From: Clostridium transplantifaecale
GTDB lineage: Bacteria; Bacillota; Clostridia; Lachnospirales; Lachnospiraceae
NCBI RefSeq assembly: GCF_900626075.1
Contig: NZ_UYZY01000002.1
Span: forward strand, 1,054,001 to 1,118,000
Length of the DNA stretch: 64,000 nt
Direction: 5' to 3'
Part shown: piece after piece, positions 8,942 to 17,811 of the stretch
Numbering within the stretch: the stretch's first letter is position 1
How the letters are laid out: each line of letters opens with the position of its first letter
Notes under the pieces: model-generated
Database searches by the model: none
What the model was told of the DNA's origin: nothing
The model's input: only the letters and a program-made list of their open reading frames with translations
Made by a program: the position numbers and the translations under genes

Positions 8942-10219
8942 ATGGAAGTTGCACTGCTATTAGGGGTTATGATGATACTTCTGGCATATGGCGTTCCCAT
9001 CGCCTTTTCCATTGGAATATCCAGCAGTATTTTTCTGATGGTGACACAGATGAAACCGCTGATCCTGATTGCCCAAAGAACAGTTCTCGGAACGGACAGC
9101 TTTCCGCTTCTGGCGATCCCTCTTTTTACGCTGGGGGGATATCTGATGGAGTCCAGCGGACTTTCCAAGCGTCTGGTCGGCTGCATTGAAAAAATGCTGG
9201 GCGGTGCGCCGGGCAGCGTGGGAACCGTAACAATTGTCTGCTGCACGATATTTGCAGCTCTGACCGGATCTGGTCCTGCCACTGTAGCGGCCATTGGGGC
9301 TATCATGCTCCCGGCCATGCTGAAGAACGGTTACAGCAAATCAGAGACAGGCGGCATCCTGGCGGCGGCCGGTTCTCTGGGGCCGGTGATACCGCCGAGC
9401 ATCTGCATGATTGTATACGGCAGTACGATGAATGTATCCATACCGGAAATGTTTGTGGCGGCGATTGTGCCGGGGCTTCTGCTGGCCGCTTCCTTTGTTG
9501 CGGTTAATCTGGTGACGAACCGGAATAAAAAAGCCGCCGTCACCGTCAGCTACAGCAGAAAAGAAGTAATGGAGTCTTTTATACAGGCGGTGCCGGTTCT
9601 GCTGCTCCCGATCATCATCCTGGGCGGTATTTACACCGGGATCTTTACACCGACCGAGGCGGCTGTAACATGCGTAATCTATAGTCTTGTATTGGGAATT
9701 GCCTACAGGGAGATGAAGCTGTCAGATCTGATCAGCGCAATGAAGAAGACGGTGGTGACCTCGGGTATGGTAATGTTTATTATGGCTATGTCGGCTAACT
9801 TCGGCTGGATTCTGTCCGCCGCAAAAATCCCGACCACCGTTGCAAATGCGCTTGTGCCGTACCTGGGCAGCCGGTTCGTCTTTACGGTGCTGCTGTTAAT
9901 CCTGCTTTTTGTGGCGGGCTGTTTTATGGAGGTTCTGGCCCTTGTTGTCATTCTGGCGCCGATCCTGATTCCGATAGGAGTTCAGCTTGGAATGGATCCT
10001 CTGCATCTGGGAGTCACTTTTTGTATTGCGCTCGTTATGGGGCTTATCACACCGCCGTTTGGTATGAATCTGTTTACTGCGGCAGCGGTCTGCGATACCA
10101 CATTTGTGGAGATTGTTAAGGGGGCTCTGCCATATATCTGTGTGGCGCTTATCATGATTACCCTGTTTGCGTTTGTGCCCCAGATCACCTTATTCCTTCC
10201 CGGATTGATGGCGGGGTGA
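8942..10219 (+). CDS. dctM: TRAP transporter large permease subunit (DctM)
   Basis: A 425-residue protein with about 12 helices. TRAP large-subunit signatures are present: SGLSKRLVGC near residue 74, ALTGSGPATVAAIGAIMLPA near 105-124, LGPVIPPSICMIVYG near 145, IYTGIFTPTEAAV near 226 and LITPPFGMNLFTAA near 360. It couples substrate movement to a sodium or proton gradient (family knowledge). It starts immediately after the dctQ stop and ends 4 nt before the next gene, so all four genes are very probably one transcript. Substrate unknown. Confidence 0.93.
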   Translation: MEVALLLGVMMILLAYGVPIAFSIGISSSIFLMVTQMKPLILIAQRTVLGTDSFPLLAIPLFTLGGYLMESSGLSKRLVGCIEKMLGGAPGSVGTVTIVCCTIFAALTGSGPATVAAIGAIMLPAMLKNGYSKSETGGILAAAGSLGPVIPPSICMIVYGSTMNVSIPEMFVAAIVPGLLLAASFVAVNLVTNRNKKAAVTVSYSRKEVMESFIQAVPVLLLPIIILGGIYTGIFTPTEAAVTCVIYSLVLGIAYREMKLSDLISAMKKTVVTSGMVMFIMAMSANFGWILSAAKIPTTVANALVPYLGSRFVFTVLLLILLFVAGCFMEVLALVVILAPILIPIGVQLGMDPLHLGVTFCIALVMGLITPPFGMNLFTAAAVCDTTFVEIVKGALPYICVALIMITLFAFVPQITLFLPGLMAG

Positions 10220-10223
10220 AGGC

Positions 10224-11042
10224 ATGGCGGAGAGAAATATTTTAAAGGGTGTGACGGAGCTTCATGTTCATCCATCACCCGACATACAGCCGAGAAAATT
10301 CACGGATTTGGAACTGGCGGAGCAGATGAAGGCGGCTGGAGCTGCGGCCGTCGTTCTGAAATCCCATACATTTCCTACAATGGCCCGGGCGGAAGCTGCG
10401 TCAAGGGCGGCGGATTTTCCCGTGTTCGGTTCCATCACCCTCAATGATGAGGTGGGGGGATTCAACCCGGTGGCAGTGGAAACAGCCCTGAACCTGGGGG
10501 CTAAAACGGTATGGATGCCTACAAAGAGCGCGGAGAACCACAGGAAATATTTTAACCTGCCGGGCGGCCTGAATGCTCTGGAAGGGGGCAGGGTGAGGGA
10601 GGAACTGGAATCTATTCTGCGCATGATTGCGGACAGGGATGTCATCCTGTCTATGGGGCACCTGTCATTTCAGGAGCAGAGGGCCGTTATTGTAAGGGCC
10701 AGGGAACTGGGGGTTAAGAAAATCATGATCGATCACCCGGAACTGTCTCTGACAAGGCTCACGGTCCCCGAACAGAAATGTCTTCAGGAATACGGTGTTT
10801 ACTTCCTGCGCTGCGCGGTTTATCTGGATTTGAGCCGGTCGTACGGGGATGTGCTTTATAACCTTTTGGAACTTGGGTGTTCCGATACGGTGCTCTCTAC
10901 GGACGGCGGCAATTTTGGACTTCCGGACTGGCCTGAACTGATGGAAGAATATCTTCTGTATCTTCTGCGCCATGGGGTTACGGAGGAAGAACTAGGTTTG
11001 ATGGCAAAGGACAATCCGGCCGGTCTGCTGAATCTGATATGA
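10224..11042 (+). CDS. DUF6282-like TIM-barrel metal-dependent hydrolase
   Basis: 272 residues resembling the DUF6282 family of amidohydrolase/PHP-like barrels. A metal-site H-x-H is visible at H14 and H16 (ELHVHPSPD), followed by VLKSHTFPT, GSITLNDEVGGFNPVA, SMGHLSF, MIDHPEL and STDGGNFG, each at the expected strand end. Genes of this family often sit beside TRAP or other organic-acid transporters, as here. It would be expected to open or deacylate the imported compound in the cytosol, but no member's reaction is known to me. The start is 4 nt after the dctM stop. Confidence 0.7.
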   Translation: MAERNILKGVTELHVHPSPDIQPRKFTDLELAEQMKAAGAAAVVLKSHTFPTMARAEAASRAADFPVFGSITLNDEVGGFNPVAVETALNLGAKTVWMPTKSAENHRKYFNLPGGLNALEGGRVREELESILRMIADRDVILSMGHLSFQEQRAVIVRARELGVKKIMIDHPELSLTRLTVPEQKCLQEYGVYFLRCAVYLDLSRSYGDVLYNLLELGCSDTVLSTDGGNFGLPDWPELMEEYLLYLLRHGVTEEELGLMAKDNPAGLLNLI

Positions 11043-11058
11043 TAAAATTATAGTGATA

Positions 11059-11091
11059 CAATGAAAAGTGCGCTGCAGGAAATTTTCGTTG
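11059..11091 (+). repeat. Short imperfect palindrome, copy 1
   Basis: A 33-nt unit beginning CAATGAAAAG and ending ATTTTCGTTG, so the ends pair (one G-T pair). It follows the DUF6282-like gene by 16 nt and is followed by an AATCAATAAAAG stretch, as the copy near 62.5 kb is followed by TTCAATAAAAG. Other copies are at 14519-14551, 29655-29685 and, inverted, 62485-62517. Confidence 0.65.
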
Positions 11092-11181
11092 TCAATCAAT
11101 AAAAGAGGCAAGGTATCTGTAAACCTTATAACGGTTTATGGGATGCCCTGCCTTTCCGTGCCGGGAGGGGGAAGCTAGATT

Positions 11182-12096
11182 ATGACATTAAAGGAACTGA
11201 AATACATAGTGGCAATTGCTGAGGAAAAGAGCATATCACGCGCGTCCGAAAGGCTGTATGTATCGCAGCCGTATTTGAGCCAGTGTCTGATGCGGATTGA
11301 ACGCCAGCATGATATGCCGCTGTTTAAAAGGACGCAGAGTGGTCTTGTACTGACTTTTGCGGGGGAACAGTATGTGGAAACTGCAAGAAAAATTGTGAAG
11401 CTCTACAATGATTTTGAAACGGGATTGTGCGAGATTAGCAATATGAGAAAAGGCCGTCTTACGATCGGTTCAACCATTCATCTGGGGTCCATTGTTTTTT
11501 CAACAATTCTGCCGGTTTTCAGGGAACTGTATCCTAATATTGAGATAAGAATAGAGGAGGGGCCATCGCAAAAGATAGAAGAATATATTATGGCTTCAAA
11601 GGTGGATATCGGTCTGCTTCACTGTCCGCTGAAGGATAACGCCATATCCTGTGTCCCGATCTGTGAGAACAATTTTGTTGCGGTGCTGCCGAAAGAGAGT
11701 CCACTGCAGGTGCATTTTTATGAAAAGGAGGGGAGCCCGTTTCCGTTCATTGATCCGAGGCGGCTTGCAGGAGAAAAATTCGTTCTGGCTTATCCCTATC
11801 AGAGGGTCAGGCAGATTGCGGATCAGATACTCACCGCGGCGGGAATTAACCCCGCCGCATACCTGGAGACCAGCAGCGTCCAGACCGCGATGTGCCTGTC
11901 GGCCGTGGGACTTGGAATTTCCTTTATGCCGGAAAACTATATTTCTCTGTTCAACTGTCCGGTGGAGCCGCAGTTCTGCCGGATGGAAGAGGAGTTTGGG
12001 GCAAAGTGGACTATGGCGGTTGCCTACGATGCAAGGGATACACTGAGCGGTCCGGCGAAAGAATTTATCAGGCTTATGAGGTCGAATATGGGATAA
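11182..12096 (+). CDS. LysR-family transcriptional regulator
   Basis: A 304-residue LysR regulator. The winged helix-turn-helix occupies residues 1-60 (TLKELKYIVAIAEEKSISRA then SQPYLSQCLMRIE), followed by a linker helix and an effector domain from about residue 90 (GRLTIGSTIHLGSIVFS). The C-terminal segment GLGISFMPENYI closes the second subdomain. It has a GGGAGGGGG ribosome binding site and lies 139 nt downstream of the TRAP/DUF6282 genes in the same direction, and convergent with the cysteine desulfidase gene. It most likely senses the TRAP substrate or its product, but which promoter it binds cannot be told here. Confidence 0.9.
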   Translation: MTLKELKYIVAIAEEKSISRASERLYVSQPYLSQCLMRIERQHDMPLFKRTQSGLVLTFAGEQYVETARKIVKLYNDFETGLCEISNMRKGRLTIGSTIHLGSIVFSTILPVFRELYPNIEIRIEEGPSQKIEEYIMASKVDIGLLHCPLKDNAISCVPICENNFVAVLPKESPLQVHFYEKEGSPFPFIDPRRLAGEKFVLAYPYQRVRQIADQILTAAGINPAAYLETSSVQTAMCLSAVGLGISFMPENYISLFNCPVEPQFCRMEEEFGAKWTMAVAYDARDTLSGPAKEFIRLMRSNMG

Positions 12097-12145
12097 ATGT
12101 GGGCCATCCGCAGTATAAATCGGCTGTGCATGGGACATTCTGGAT

Positions 12146-13417
12146 TTAGTTCTCCAGCATGATGTTCAATATTTCAATATCCGTGGCCCTCATCCCTTCA
12201 CGGCCCATACGGCCTATACTCTGGATGGTATCCTCCACATTTTCCTTCACAAGGCCTTCACCCGGCTGGAATACGCGTCTGTTTTTACTTAAGTGGAATG
12301 CGGTGAGGGCACAGTCTACGGCTGATGCAATTTTTGCGGCACAGGATGGTTTCGCGCCGTCACACACCATTCCGCCGATGGTGGCGATGGTATCGGTAAT
12401 AATGCCGCAGATCTCGTCATAGGTGGCTCCCAGCATATAGGCAATGCCGACGCCGCTTCCGCATGCCGCGCTGACCGCTCCGCAGTAGGCGGACAGACTG
12501 CCGATGTATTTTTTCTGATGCAGGGAAATCAGATTTCCGGCCACAAGGGCACGGTATAGTCCTTCATCGGAAATATGATATTCCTTTGCATATTCGATAA
12601 TCGGAAGAGAAACCGTCATACCCTGGTTTCCGCTTCCCGAATTGATGACAACCGGCAGCGGGCATCCGCTCATTCTGGCATCGGAACCGGCAGCGGCGGC
12701 CGCCTTAGCCCGGATAGCGACATCGCCTCCGAATGTGTCGAGAAGCGTGCGGCCGACCTGGGCGCCCCATGGGTTATTCAGGCCTTCGCGGGAAATGGCG
12801 GTATTGCATTCGATCTGGCGGGAAATCACCTCACTGATGTCACTGAGATCCACACAGTCCGCAAATTCCAGAATATCTTTGACATTCAGCAGGGATTTAT
12901 CAGGTCCGGCGGACTCTTCGGAGCACGACTCGGAGGCGCTGTAGAGCACTTCGCCGTTTTTGACGATCTTCGTGATATTGCTGTGATAATCTCGTATTTC
13001 TACGGTGGCTGATTCTTCCCCGGCAAAGGCCGTAATAACAATATAGAGGTTTTCCACGCCTTCAATCAGCCCGCATTCACAGAATCCCTTCCTGACGAGA
13101 GACTGGGTTGTTTCAATCTGCTCCGGCGTGATATCTTCGAGCACGGCAAGGATACGGTCGACGTTGCCGCCTACGATGCCCAGGGTTGCGGCCGTGTCGA
13201 TTCCCTTCATGCCGCCGGAGTTGGGAACGGTTACTCCCTTTACGTTTTTGACGATGTTACCGCTGCAGAGAATCTCGCAGCGATCTGGCATTTGCCCCAG
13301 AACCTTTCTCACCTTGGCGCCCGCATAGGCGATGGCGATTGGTTCTGTGCAGCCCAGAGCCACAACGAGTTCATTTTTTAAAATTGAGACATAAGTGTCG
13401 TAAGTATTCCGGTTCAT
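12146..13417 (-). CDS. cyuA: L-cysteine desulfidase / UPF0597 (serine dehydratase alpha-like)
   Basis: 423 residues of the CyuA/YhaM (UPF0597) family, which breaks L-cysteine to pyruvate, sulfide and ammonia with an oxygen-labile [4Fe-4S] cluster. The opening ALGCTEPIAIAYAG places a cysteine at 23. C312, C352 and C359 have the 40- and 7-residue spacings I recall for the archaeal L-cysteine desulfidase cluster ligands. Other landmarks are VPNSGGMKGID, NSGSGNQGMT and DGAKPSCAAKI. Family members may act on other amino acids, so the substrate is probable rather than certain. It is divergent from the LysR gene at 13517, with a 99-nt shared control region, which makes that LysR protein the likely regulator. 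Confidence 0.8.
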   Translation of the reverse strand: MNRNTYDTYVSILKNELVVALGCTEPIAIAYAGAKVRKVLGQMPDRCEILCSGNIVKNVKGVTVPNSGGMKGIDTAATLGIVGGNVDRILAVLEDITPEQIETTQSLVRKGFCECGLIEGVENLYIVITAFAGEESATVEIRDYHSNITKIVKNGEVLYSASESCSEESAGPDKSLLNVKDILEFADCVDLSDISEVISRQIECNTAISREGLNNPWGAQVGRTLLDTFGGDVAIRAKAAAAAGSDARMSGCPLPVVINSGSGNQGMTVSLPIIEYAKEYHISDEGLYRALVAGNLISLHQKKYIGSLSAYCGAVSAACGSGVGIAYMLGATYDEICGIITDTIATIGGMVCDGAKPSCAAKIASAVDCALTAFHLSKNRRVFQPGEGLVKENVEDTIQSIGRMGREGMRATDIEILNIMLEN

Positions 13418-13456
13418 AGTTACTTATCCTTTCTAGATTAGCTTGTCAGATAAACC

Positions 13457-13485
13457 TTGCAATTTCTACCATGCCCCCGTATAAT
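13457..13485 (+). promoter_or_regulatory. Sigma-A-type promoter for the second LysR gene
   Basis: TTGCAA (13457-13462), a 17-nt spacer and a perfect TATAAT (13480-13485), with the ribosome binding site GGGAGGAG shortly after. It lies in the short divergent region shared with the cysteine desulfidase gene, so a regulator bound here could act on both. Confidence 0.7.
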
Positions 13486-13516
13486 TTTACCTGAGAGAAA
13501 GGGAGGAGCTGAGGTT

Positions 13517-14455
13517 ATGAATTTCCTGAATTTGAAATATTTTATTGTGACGGCGGAAGAGATGAACTTCACAAAGGCGGCAAAACGCCTTTTTATATCG
13601 CAGCAGTCACTCAGCAATCATATTGCAAAGCTGGAAGATTACTTCGGCGTCCAGCTCTTTGACAGAAACACACCTCTTACACTGACCGATGCGGGGGAAA
13701 GTCTTTTGAAGAGCGCCCGCAAAATTCTGAATGTGAAGCAGGAGGCGGAGCTGGAACTGCAGGATATCCGCGACTTCCGCAGCGCGGTTCTTACAATCGG
13801 CGTGCCAAATACGAGAGGCTCGGTGATTCTGCCACCGCTTCTGATGCGATTCAGGAGCGAGTTCCCGCAGGTACAGATACGTCTGGTGGAGGGAACTTCC
13901 AATGAGATTACCGATGCCCTGTATAAAGGCGATGTGGATTTTACCATTGGTTTTGAGCTGGATGCGCCCGACCGGATTCGAACAGAGGTGCTTCACGAGG
14001 AGCACACTCTAATCGTGGTGCCCGACAACATCCTGAGAGAATATTTTTCCGAGGAGGAGCAGAAGGAGATTCTAAGCAGGAAACTCCTGCCCATCCAGGT
14101 TTTTGCCCGGTGCCCCTTTATTAAGATGAAACACTCCAACTGGATTGGCGAGATATTTGAAAGCAGCTGCAGGGAGGGAAATATGACTCCTATTGTGATT
14201 CTGGAAACGGTCAATATTATGACAATGGTCTCCATGTGCAGGGCCGGGGGAGGCATTATCATCTGCCCCAGCGTCTTTGTGGAGGACAAACGGCCGGTTT
14301 TCGGCAATGTGAAAGAGGAACCAATCCATACGTTTATCCTTGATTTCCCCAATGCCCACAAGATGATCGCCATCAACTATCTGAAGAATAAATACCAGAC
14401 CAAAGCGGCCAGAGAATTTATTGAAATGACGAAGGTAATGCTGGCCCGTCCATAG
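13517..14455 (+). CDS. LysR-family transcriptional regulator
   Basis: A 312-residue LysR regulator with the helix-turn-helix in the first 60 residues (NFLNLKYFIVTAEEMNFTKA, ISQQSLSNHIAKLE) and the effector domain from about 88 (AVLTIGVPNTRGSVILPPLL). The start is ATG 13517, 6 nt after the GAGG of GGGAGGAGCTGAGG. An upstream in-frame start would overlap the promoter's -10 box. It is divergent from the cysteine desulfidase-like gene, the classical arrangement for a LysR protein and its target. Confidence 0.9.
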   Translation: MNFLNLKYFIVTAEEMNFTKAAKRLFISQQSLSNHIAKLEDYFGVQLFDRNTPLTLTDAGESLLKSARKILNVKQEAELELQDIRDFRSAVLTIGVPNTRGSVILPPLLMRFRSEFPQVQIRLVEGTSNEITDALYKGDVDFTIGFELDAPDRIRTEVLHEEHTLIVVPDNILREYFSEEEQKEILSRKLLPIQVFARCPFIKMKHSNWIGEIFESSCREGNMTPIVILETVNIMTMVSMCRAGGGIIICPSVFVEDKRPVFGNVKEEPIHTFILDFPNAHKMIAINYLKNKYQTKAAREFIEMTKVMLARP

Positions 14456-14468
14456 CAGGATTCAAAAT

Positions 14469-14505
14469 ACTGCGCCGTCTGCGGGAATTTCCGTGGCGGC
14501 GCAGT
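14469..14505 (+). terminator. GC-rich hairpin after the second LysR gene
   Basis: ACTGCGCCG (14469-14477) pairs with CGGCGCAGT (14497-14505). The T-run after it is weak (GTTTATTG). It probably terminates the LysR transcript; the palindromic repeat at 14519 lies between it and the convergent gene. Confidence 0.55.
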
Positions 14506-14518
14506 GTTTATTGAGTGG

Positions 14519-14551
14519 CAATGAAAAGTTCGCAAAGCCTGCTTTTCGTTG
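14519..14551 (+). repeat. Short imperfect palindrome, copy 2
   Basis: A 33-nt unit from CAATGAAAAGTTCGC to GCTTTTCGTTG. CAATGAAAAG can pair with CTTTTCGTTG through one G-T pair. It sits between two convergent genes, 6 nt from the end of the UroD-like gene on the other strand. Closest to copy 3 (62485-62517, inverted). Confidence 0.7.
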
Positions 14552-14557
14552 TTTGGT

Positions 14558-15556
14558 TTAATACATTCTCTCTTCCACGTATTCTTTTACTCTCTTCACA
14601 TAAGTCAGCATATCGTCATCCAGCGGATACCGGATTACGCAGCCGGGAGTCAGAATCTGATGAAGTCCCTTTAATGTCTTGAAGCTCTCATAAATCTGGT
14701 TCTGTATCTCGTTCTTATGGCCATTCGTAATATCCATACGTTTTAAGCCGCCCATCAGGCATTTTCCCGTCATGAGGAAGGCCTCATCCAGTTCCGGAAG
14801 TGTCTCTCCGGCATGCCAGTTGAATACGGAAACAGGATAATCTTTTAAAATATCGAACATGATATTATTGCCGTGGGCATGGATCGTGTTGAACCAGCCA
14901 TCCTTTGCGGCCTCCAGAACCTTTAAGTCATAAGGTTTTCCATATTCCATATATTCTTCGGCTGTCATTGAATCGTAGGTGCTCATCTGGGAGGCAAAAA
15001 ACACACCGTCGGCTCCCAGCCGGATTGCCTCGGCGGCCAGGGCCATGGTTGTCTCTGTGATAACATCCAGGGCTTTTTTTACGAGGTCTCCGTGGCCTTC
15101 CCTGATATGGGAAAGCATTGTTTTGCCGGAAATCTTATCGGCTGTGGTTATGGGGCTGAAGACAGTGAACAGGACGGGAACCTCCTCACCTTTGACCTTG
15201 TCAAGAAGCAGCTTTAAGGAGGTCAGTTCCCTGGAAAGACTGCCTTCTGTACAGGGACATGGTTTCAATTTTAACCAGTCGGATGCCTCTTTCACAGGGG
15301 TGCCGGTGACTTTTGCCACTCCGCCCTTAGCGATTTCGGAATAATCTACGGTGCATCCAAAATCCTCGATCGGGTACATGCCGTTATTCATGGTCTTGAT
15401 GAAATCCACATCATATGTTTTGTAGAATTCATACGTTTTTTCCGCCAGAAGGGCGGGGTCCAGGTCAATACCGGGAAGGTGGGTCCACAGGGAGTACGGC
15501 AGTTTGTCGGGCTTTGTCCCCTTTACAGCAGCCTGGATTCGTTCACGCTTTGTCAT
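14558..15556 (-). CDS. Uroporphyrinogen decarboxylase-family protein (MtaA/UroD-like)
   Basis: 332 residues with the UroD barrel fold. The N-terminal MTKRERIQAAVKGTKPDKLP is typical of the methyltransferase-like branch (MtaA/CmuA type) rather than of haem-pathway HemE, and no haem genes are nearby. Later landmarks are FTVFSPITTADKISG, GADGVFFASQMSTYDSMTAE and the C-terminal HAHGNNIMFDILKDYPVSVF-NWHAGETLPEL strands. A GGAGG ribosome binding site precedes ATG 15556. Members of this branch usually move methyl groups between cofactor and corrinoid or act on unknown compounds. The substrate here is open, and no corrinoid protein gene is seen. Confidence 0.8.
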   Translation of the reverse strand: MTKRERIQAAVKGTKPDKLPYSLWTHLPGIDLDPALLAEKTYEFYKTYDVDFIKTMNNGMYPIEDFGCTVDYSEIAKGGVAKVTGTPVKEASDWLKLKPCPCTEGSLSRELTSLKLLLDKVKGEEVPVLFTVFSPITTADKISGKTMLSHIREGHGDLVKKALDVITETTMALAAEAIRLGADGVFFASQMSTYDSMTAEEYMEYGKPYDLKVLEAAKDGWFNTIHAHGNNIMFDILKDYPVSVFNWHAGETLPELDEAFLMTGKCLMGGLKRMDITNGHKNEIQNQIYESFKTLKGLHQILTPGCVIRYPLDDDMLTYVKRVKEYVEERMY

Positions 15557-16075
15557 AATTCAACCTCCAATGTTATATGTATGCATTTTTATTAATAGTC
15601 GGTAAATCGCTTTCGGTAATTTCAGTATAAGAAGCCGGGGAGTAAAATGTCCAACAGGTTTTTTTGTAAATGCAACAGCTAAAAGACTGTTACGTGAGAA
15701 AGGGAATATAAAAGAAAACTAAATTTGATAAAATATTCGGAAATTTCTTAATATTGGAAGAAGAAAATCAATTATTTATCTTGTAATTTGTGCGATAATT
15801 TGATATGAAAGTAAAAAAGCTTTTACGACTCCAAAAGATGTGATGTTGAAAAGGGTCGCAATACGACGATGGAAAATAAATACCACAACCTTTTGACTGT
15901 TGATATAAAGAGAAAAGCTGTTGGTAAAAATGATTAGGATATAATATGATTGATTTAAAAATAAGGCAAAATTGAACAAAAGAAAGCGAGATTTAATCAC
16001 GGCCGGACGAAGCTGAAAAATAGCGTGAAACCGTACGTGAATTGAAATAATATTTGTAACTGTTCAAAGGGTAGT
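15557..16075. other. AT-rich gene-free stretch
   Basis: No credible gene is seen on either strand; frames are short, lysine/phenylalanine-rich and lack ribosome binding sites. Near its left end, on the minus strand, TTGGAC (15654-15649) and TATACT (15629-15624) are separated by 19 nt and could be the promoter of the UroD-like gene. The rest is AT-rich sequence leading into the folded leader at 16076. Confidence 0.5.
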
Positions 16076-16169
16076 GTCCTGCGAGCTGTTTTGACGGATT
16101 TCGACATGAAAATCCGGGTTTTTCCTGTACAGAACAGATTATTATGGGGATTTCTGTACAACGCAGGAC
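16076..16169 (+). promoter_or_regulatory. Candidate three-way-junction leader RNA before the tct genes
   Basis: A closing stem GTCCTGCG (16076-16083) with CGCAGGAC (16162-16169) encloses two hairpins: GGATTT/AAATCC (16096-16101 with 16110-16115) and TGTACAGAA/TTCTGTACA (16126-16134 with 16152-16160). All three stems are perfect. The layout is like a small riboswitch aptamer about 70 nt before the tctC start. I do not match it to a known class. A pair of protein-binding palindromes is the main alternative. Confidence 0.45.
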
Positions 16170-16239
16170 GGCAGCTGGGAAGGAACTGAATAGTCACTAA
16201 TATTTATACATTTATATACCAGAAAGGAAAGGGAAAATT

Positions 16240-17283
16240 ATGAAGAAGACTACTAAGAATTTATTGGCGCTTGCAATGGCGGCCGTTATGCCGCTTACAT
16301 TGGCGGGATGCTCGGGAAGCCAGGGAGCGGACGAGCCGAAGACAGAGGCACAGCAGGGCGGGGAAGCAGAAAGCCCGAAGAAAGCAAAAGGCGAGTGGCC
16401 CTCAGAGACGATTACGCTGGTCTGCCCGTTCTCGGCAGGCGGCGGTACCGATATCGGAGCACGCAATATGGCGACGGCTCTTACTAAGGCATTGGGTGTT
16501 AACGTGGTAGTGGAAAACCAGACTGGTTCCGGCGGCTGGATTGCATGGACAGACCTGATTACCGGCGATTACAGCGACGGATATACGGTAGGCCTGATCA
16601 ACCATAACTATGCGATGGGAGAACTGGATCCGGATAATCCACGAAAGTATAATCTCGATGATGTGCAGGTTCTTGCTAACCAGGCGGTTGATTACAACGT
16701 CATGGCAATCCGAAGCAACGACACGCGATTTACCGATATCAAGAGCTTTATTGAATATGCAAAATCAAATCCGGTCCTCGTTTCCGCCCAGGCTACCGGT
16801 ATTACGGACGGCGATGCCACAACGGCAGAGTGGTTTAACAAGACCTTCGGGACCCAGATTACGGTAGTTCCGGTGGATGGGGCTTCCGACAGCCGCGGTA
16901 TGTTCCTGGCAGGCGATACGGATGTATTCTTTGCCTCCATCTCCGACGTACAGAGCGCTTACCAGTCGGGTGAAATGAAAATTGCCTGCATTTTCTCAGA
17001 AGAACGCAGTGATTTCATGTCGGACGTACCTACGATAAAAGAGGCTACAGGCGAGGAATTCACCGCATTTGCGGCCCGCGGTTACTTCTATCCGAAGAAT
17101 GTGGATCCGGAGATTGTTTCCAAGATGACGGAAGCCATGTTAAAGGCAATGGAAGACCAGGAATATATCGACAACATGGCGGCTCTCGGCCTCCAGCTTG
17201 ACAATACTTCGGGAGAAGCCTTTGCGGAACTGCTTGAAAGCCAGGTGGAGACACGTAAAGAAATCTGGGGAGCAGCCGAATAA
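16240..17283 (+). CDS. tctC: Tripartite tricarboxylate transporter substrate-binding lipoprotein (TctC-like)
   Basis: 347 residues: a lipoprotein signal ending TLAGC, an acidic linker, and the BUG/TctC fold. WPSETITLVCPFSAGGGTDI near residue 51 is the family's first-strand and P-loop-like binding segment, followed by VVVENQTGSGGWIAW and the second-domain strand LVSAQATGITDGDATTAEW. Such proteins capture carboxylates (citrate, tartrate or others) for TctA-TctB. GAAAGGAAAGGG precedes the ATG. First gene of the tctC-tctB-tctA operon. Confidence 0.93.
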   Translation: MKKTTKNLLALAMAAVMPLTLAGCSGSQGADEPKTEAQQGGEAESPKKAKGEWPSETITLVCPFSAGGGTDIGARNMATALTKALGVNVVVENQTGSGGWIAWTDLITGDYSDGYTVGLINHNYAMGELDPDNPRKYNLDDVQVLANQAVDYNVMAIRSNDTRFTDIKSFIEYAKSNPVLVSAQATGITDGDATTAEWFNKTFGTQITVVPVDGASDSRGMFLAGDTDVFFASISDVQSAYQSGEMKIACIFSEERSDFMSDVPTIKEATGEEFTAFAARGYFYPKNVDPEIVSKMTEAMLKAMEDQEYIDNMAALGLQLDNTSGEAFAELLESQVETRKEIWGAAE

Positions 17284-17322
17284 AACAAGGTTATCTTATT
17301 TATAGAAAAGGAGTCTATCCAT

Positions 17323-17793
17323 ATGAGTAAGAAGTATCATAGAGATGTGTGGGTAGGTCTGGTTCTGCTTCTGTTCTGCGCTGCCGTGCTTTTTAACGCA
17401 GTGAGGATTGCAGGACAGGCGGCCTACCTGCCGGTCGCACTGACCGTATTAATGGCTTTGTGCGCAGTCTTCATTATATTAAAGGGGCTTCGCCTGACAA
17501 AAGAGCAGATGGGGGAATACCACTATCCGCTGACGGTGAAGGAAAGCAAATATGCATTCCTGTTCATGTTTTTTATCTTTATCTATTACCTGGGATTCCG
17601 CTATATTACATATTGGATTGCCACCCCGATATTTATGATTTTCACTCAAAAATATCTGAAACTGAAGTCGTTCAAGGTTAACCTGCTGATCACAGTGCTG
17701 TATATCATCCTCGCTTATATTGTGTTCGTGATTATTCTGCACCTTCCTATCTATAAAATAGGTATACTGGGCCGGTTTTTCCGCTATCTGTAA
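17323..17793 (+). CDS. tctB: Tripartite tricarboxylate transporter small subunit (TctB-like)
   Basis: 156 residues with four predicted membrane helices (about 8-28, 34-53, 76-98 and 119-143), the TctB arrangement. The sequence is weakly conserved, so the call depends on length, helix number and position between tctC and tctA. It begins 39 nt after tctC with an AAAGGAG ribosome binding site and ends 18 nt before tctA. Confidence 0.88.
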   Translation: MSKKYHRDVWVGLVLLLFCAAVLFNAVRIAGQAAYLPVALTVLMALCAVFIILKGLRLTKEQMGEYHYPLTVKESKYAFLFMFFIFIYYLGFRYITYWIATPIFMIFTQKYLKLKSFKVNLLITVLYIILAYIVFVIILHLPIYKIGILGRFFRYL

Positions 17794-17811
17794 TAAGGAA
17801 GGAGAATATAA

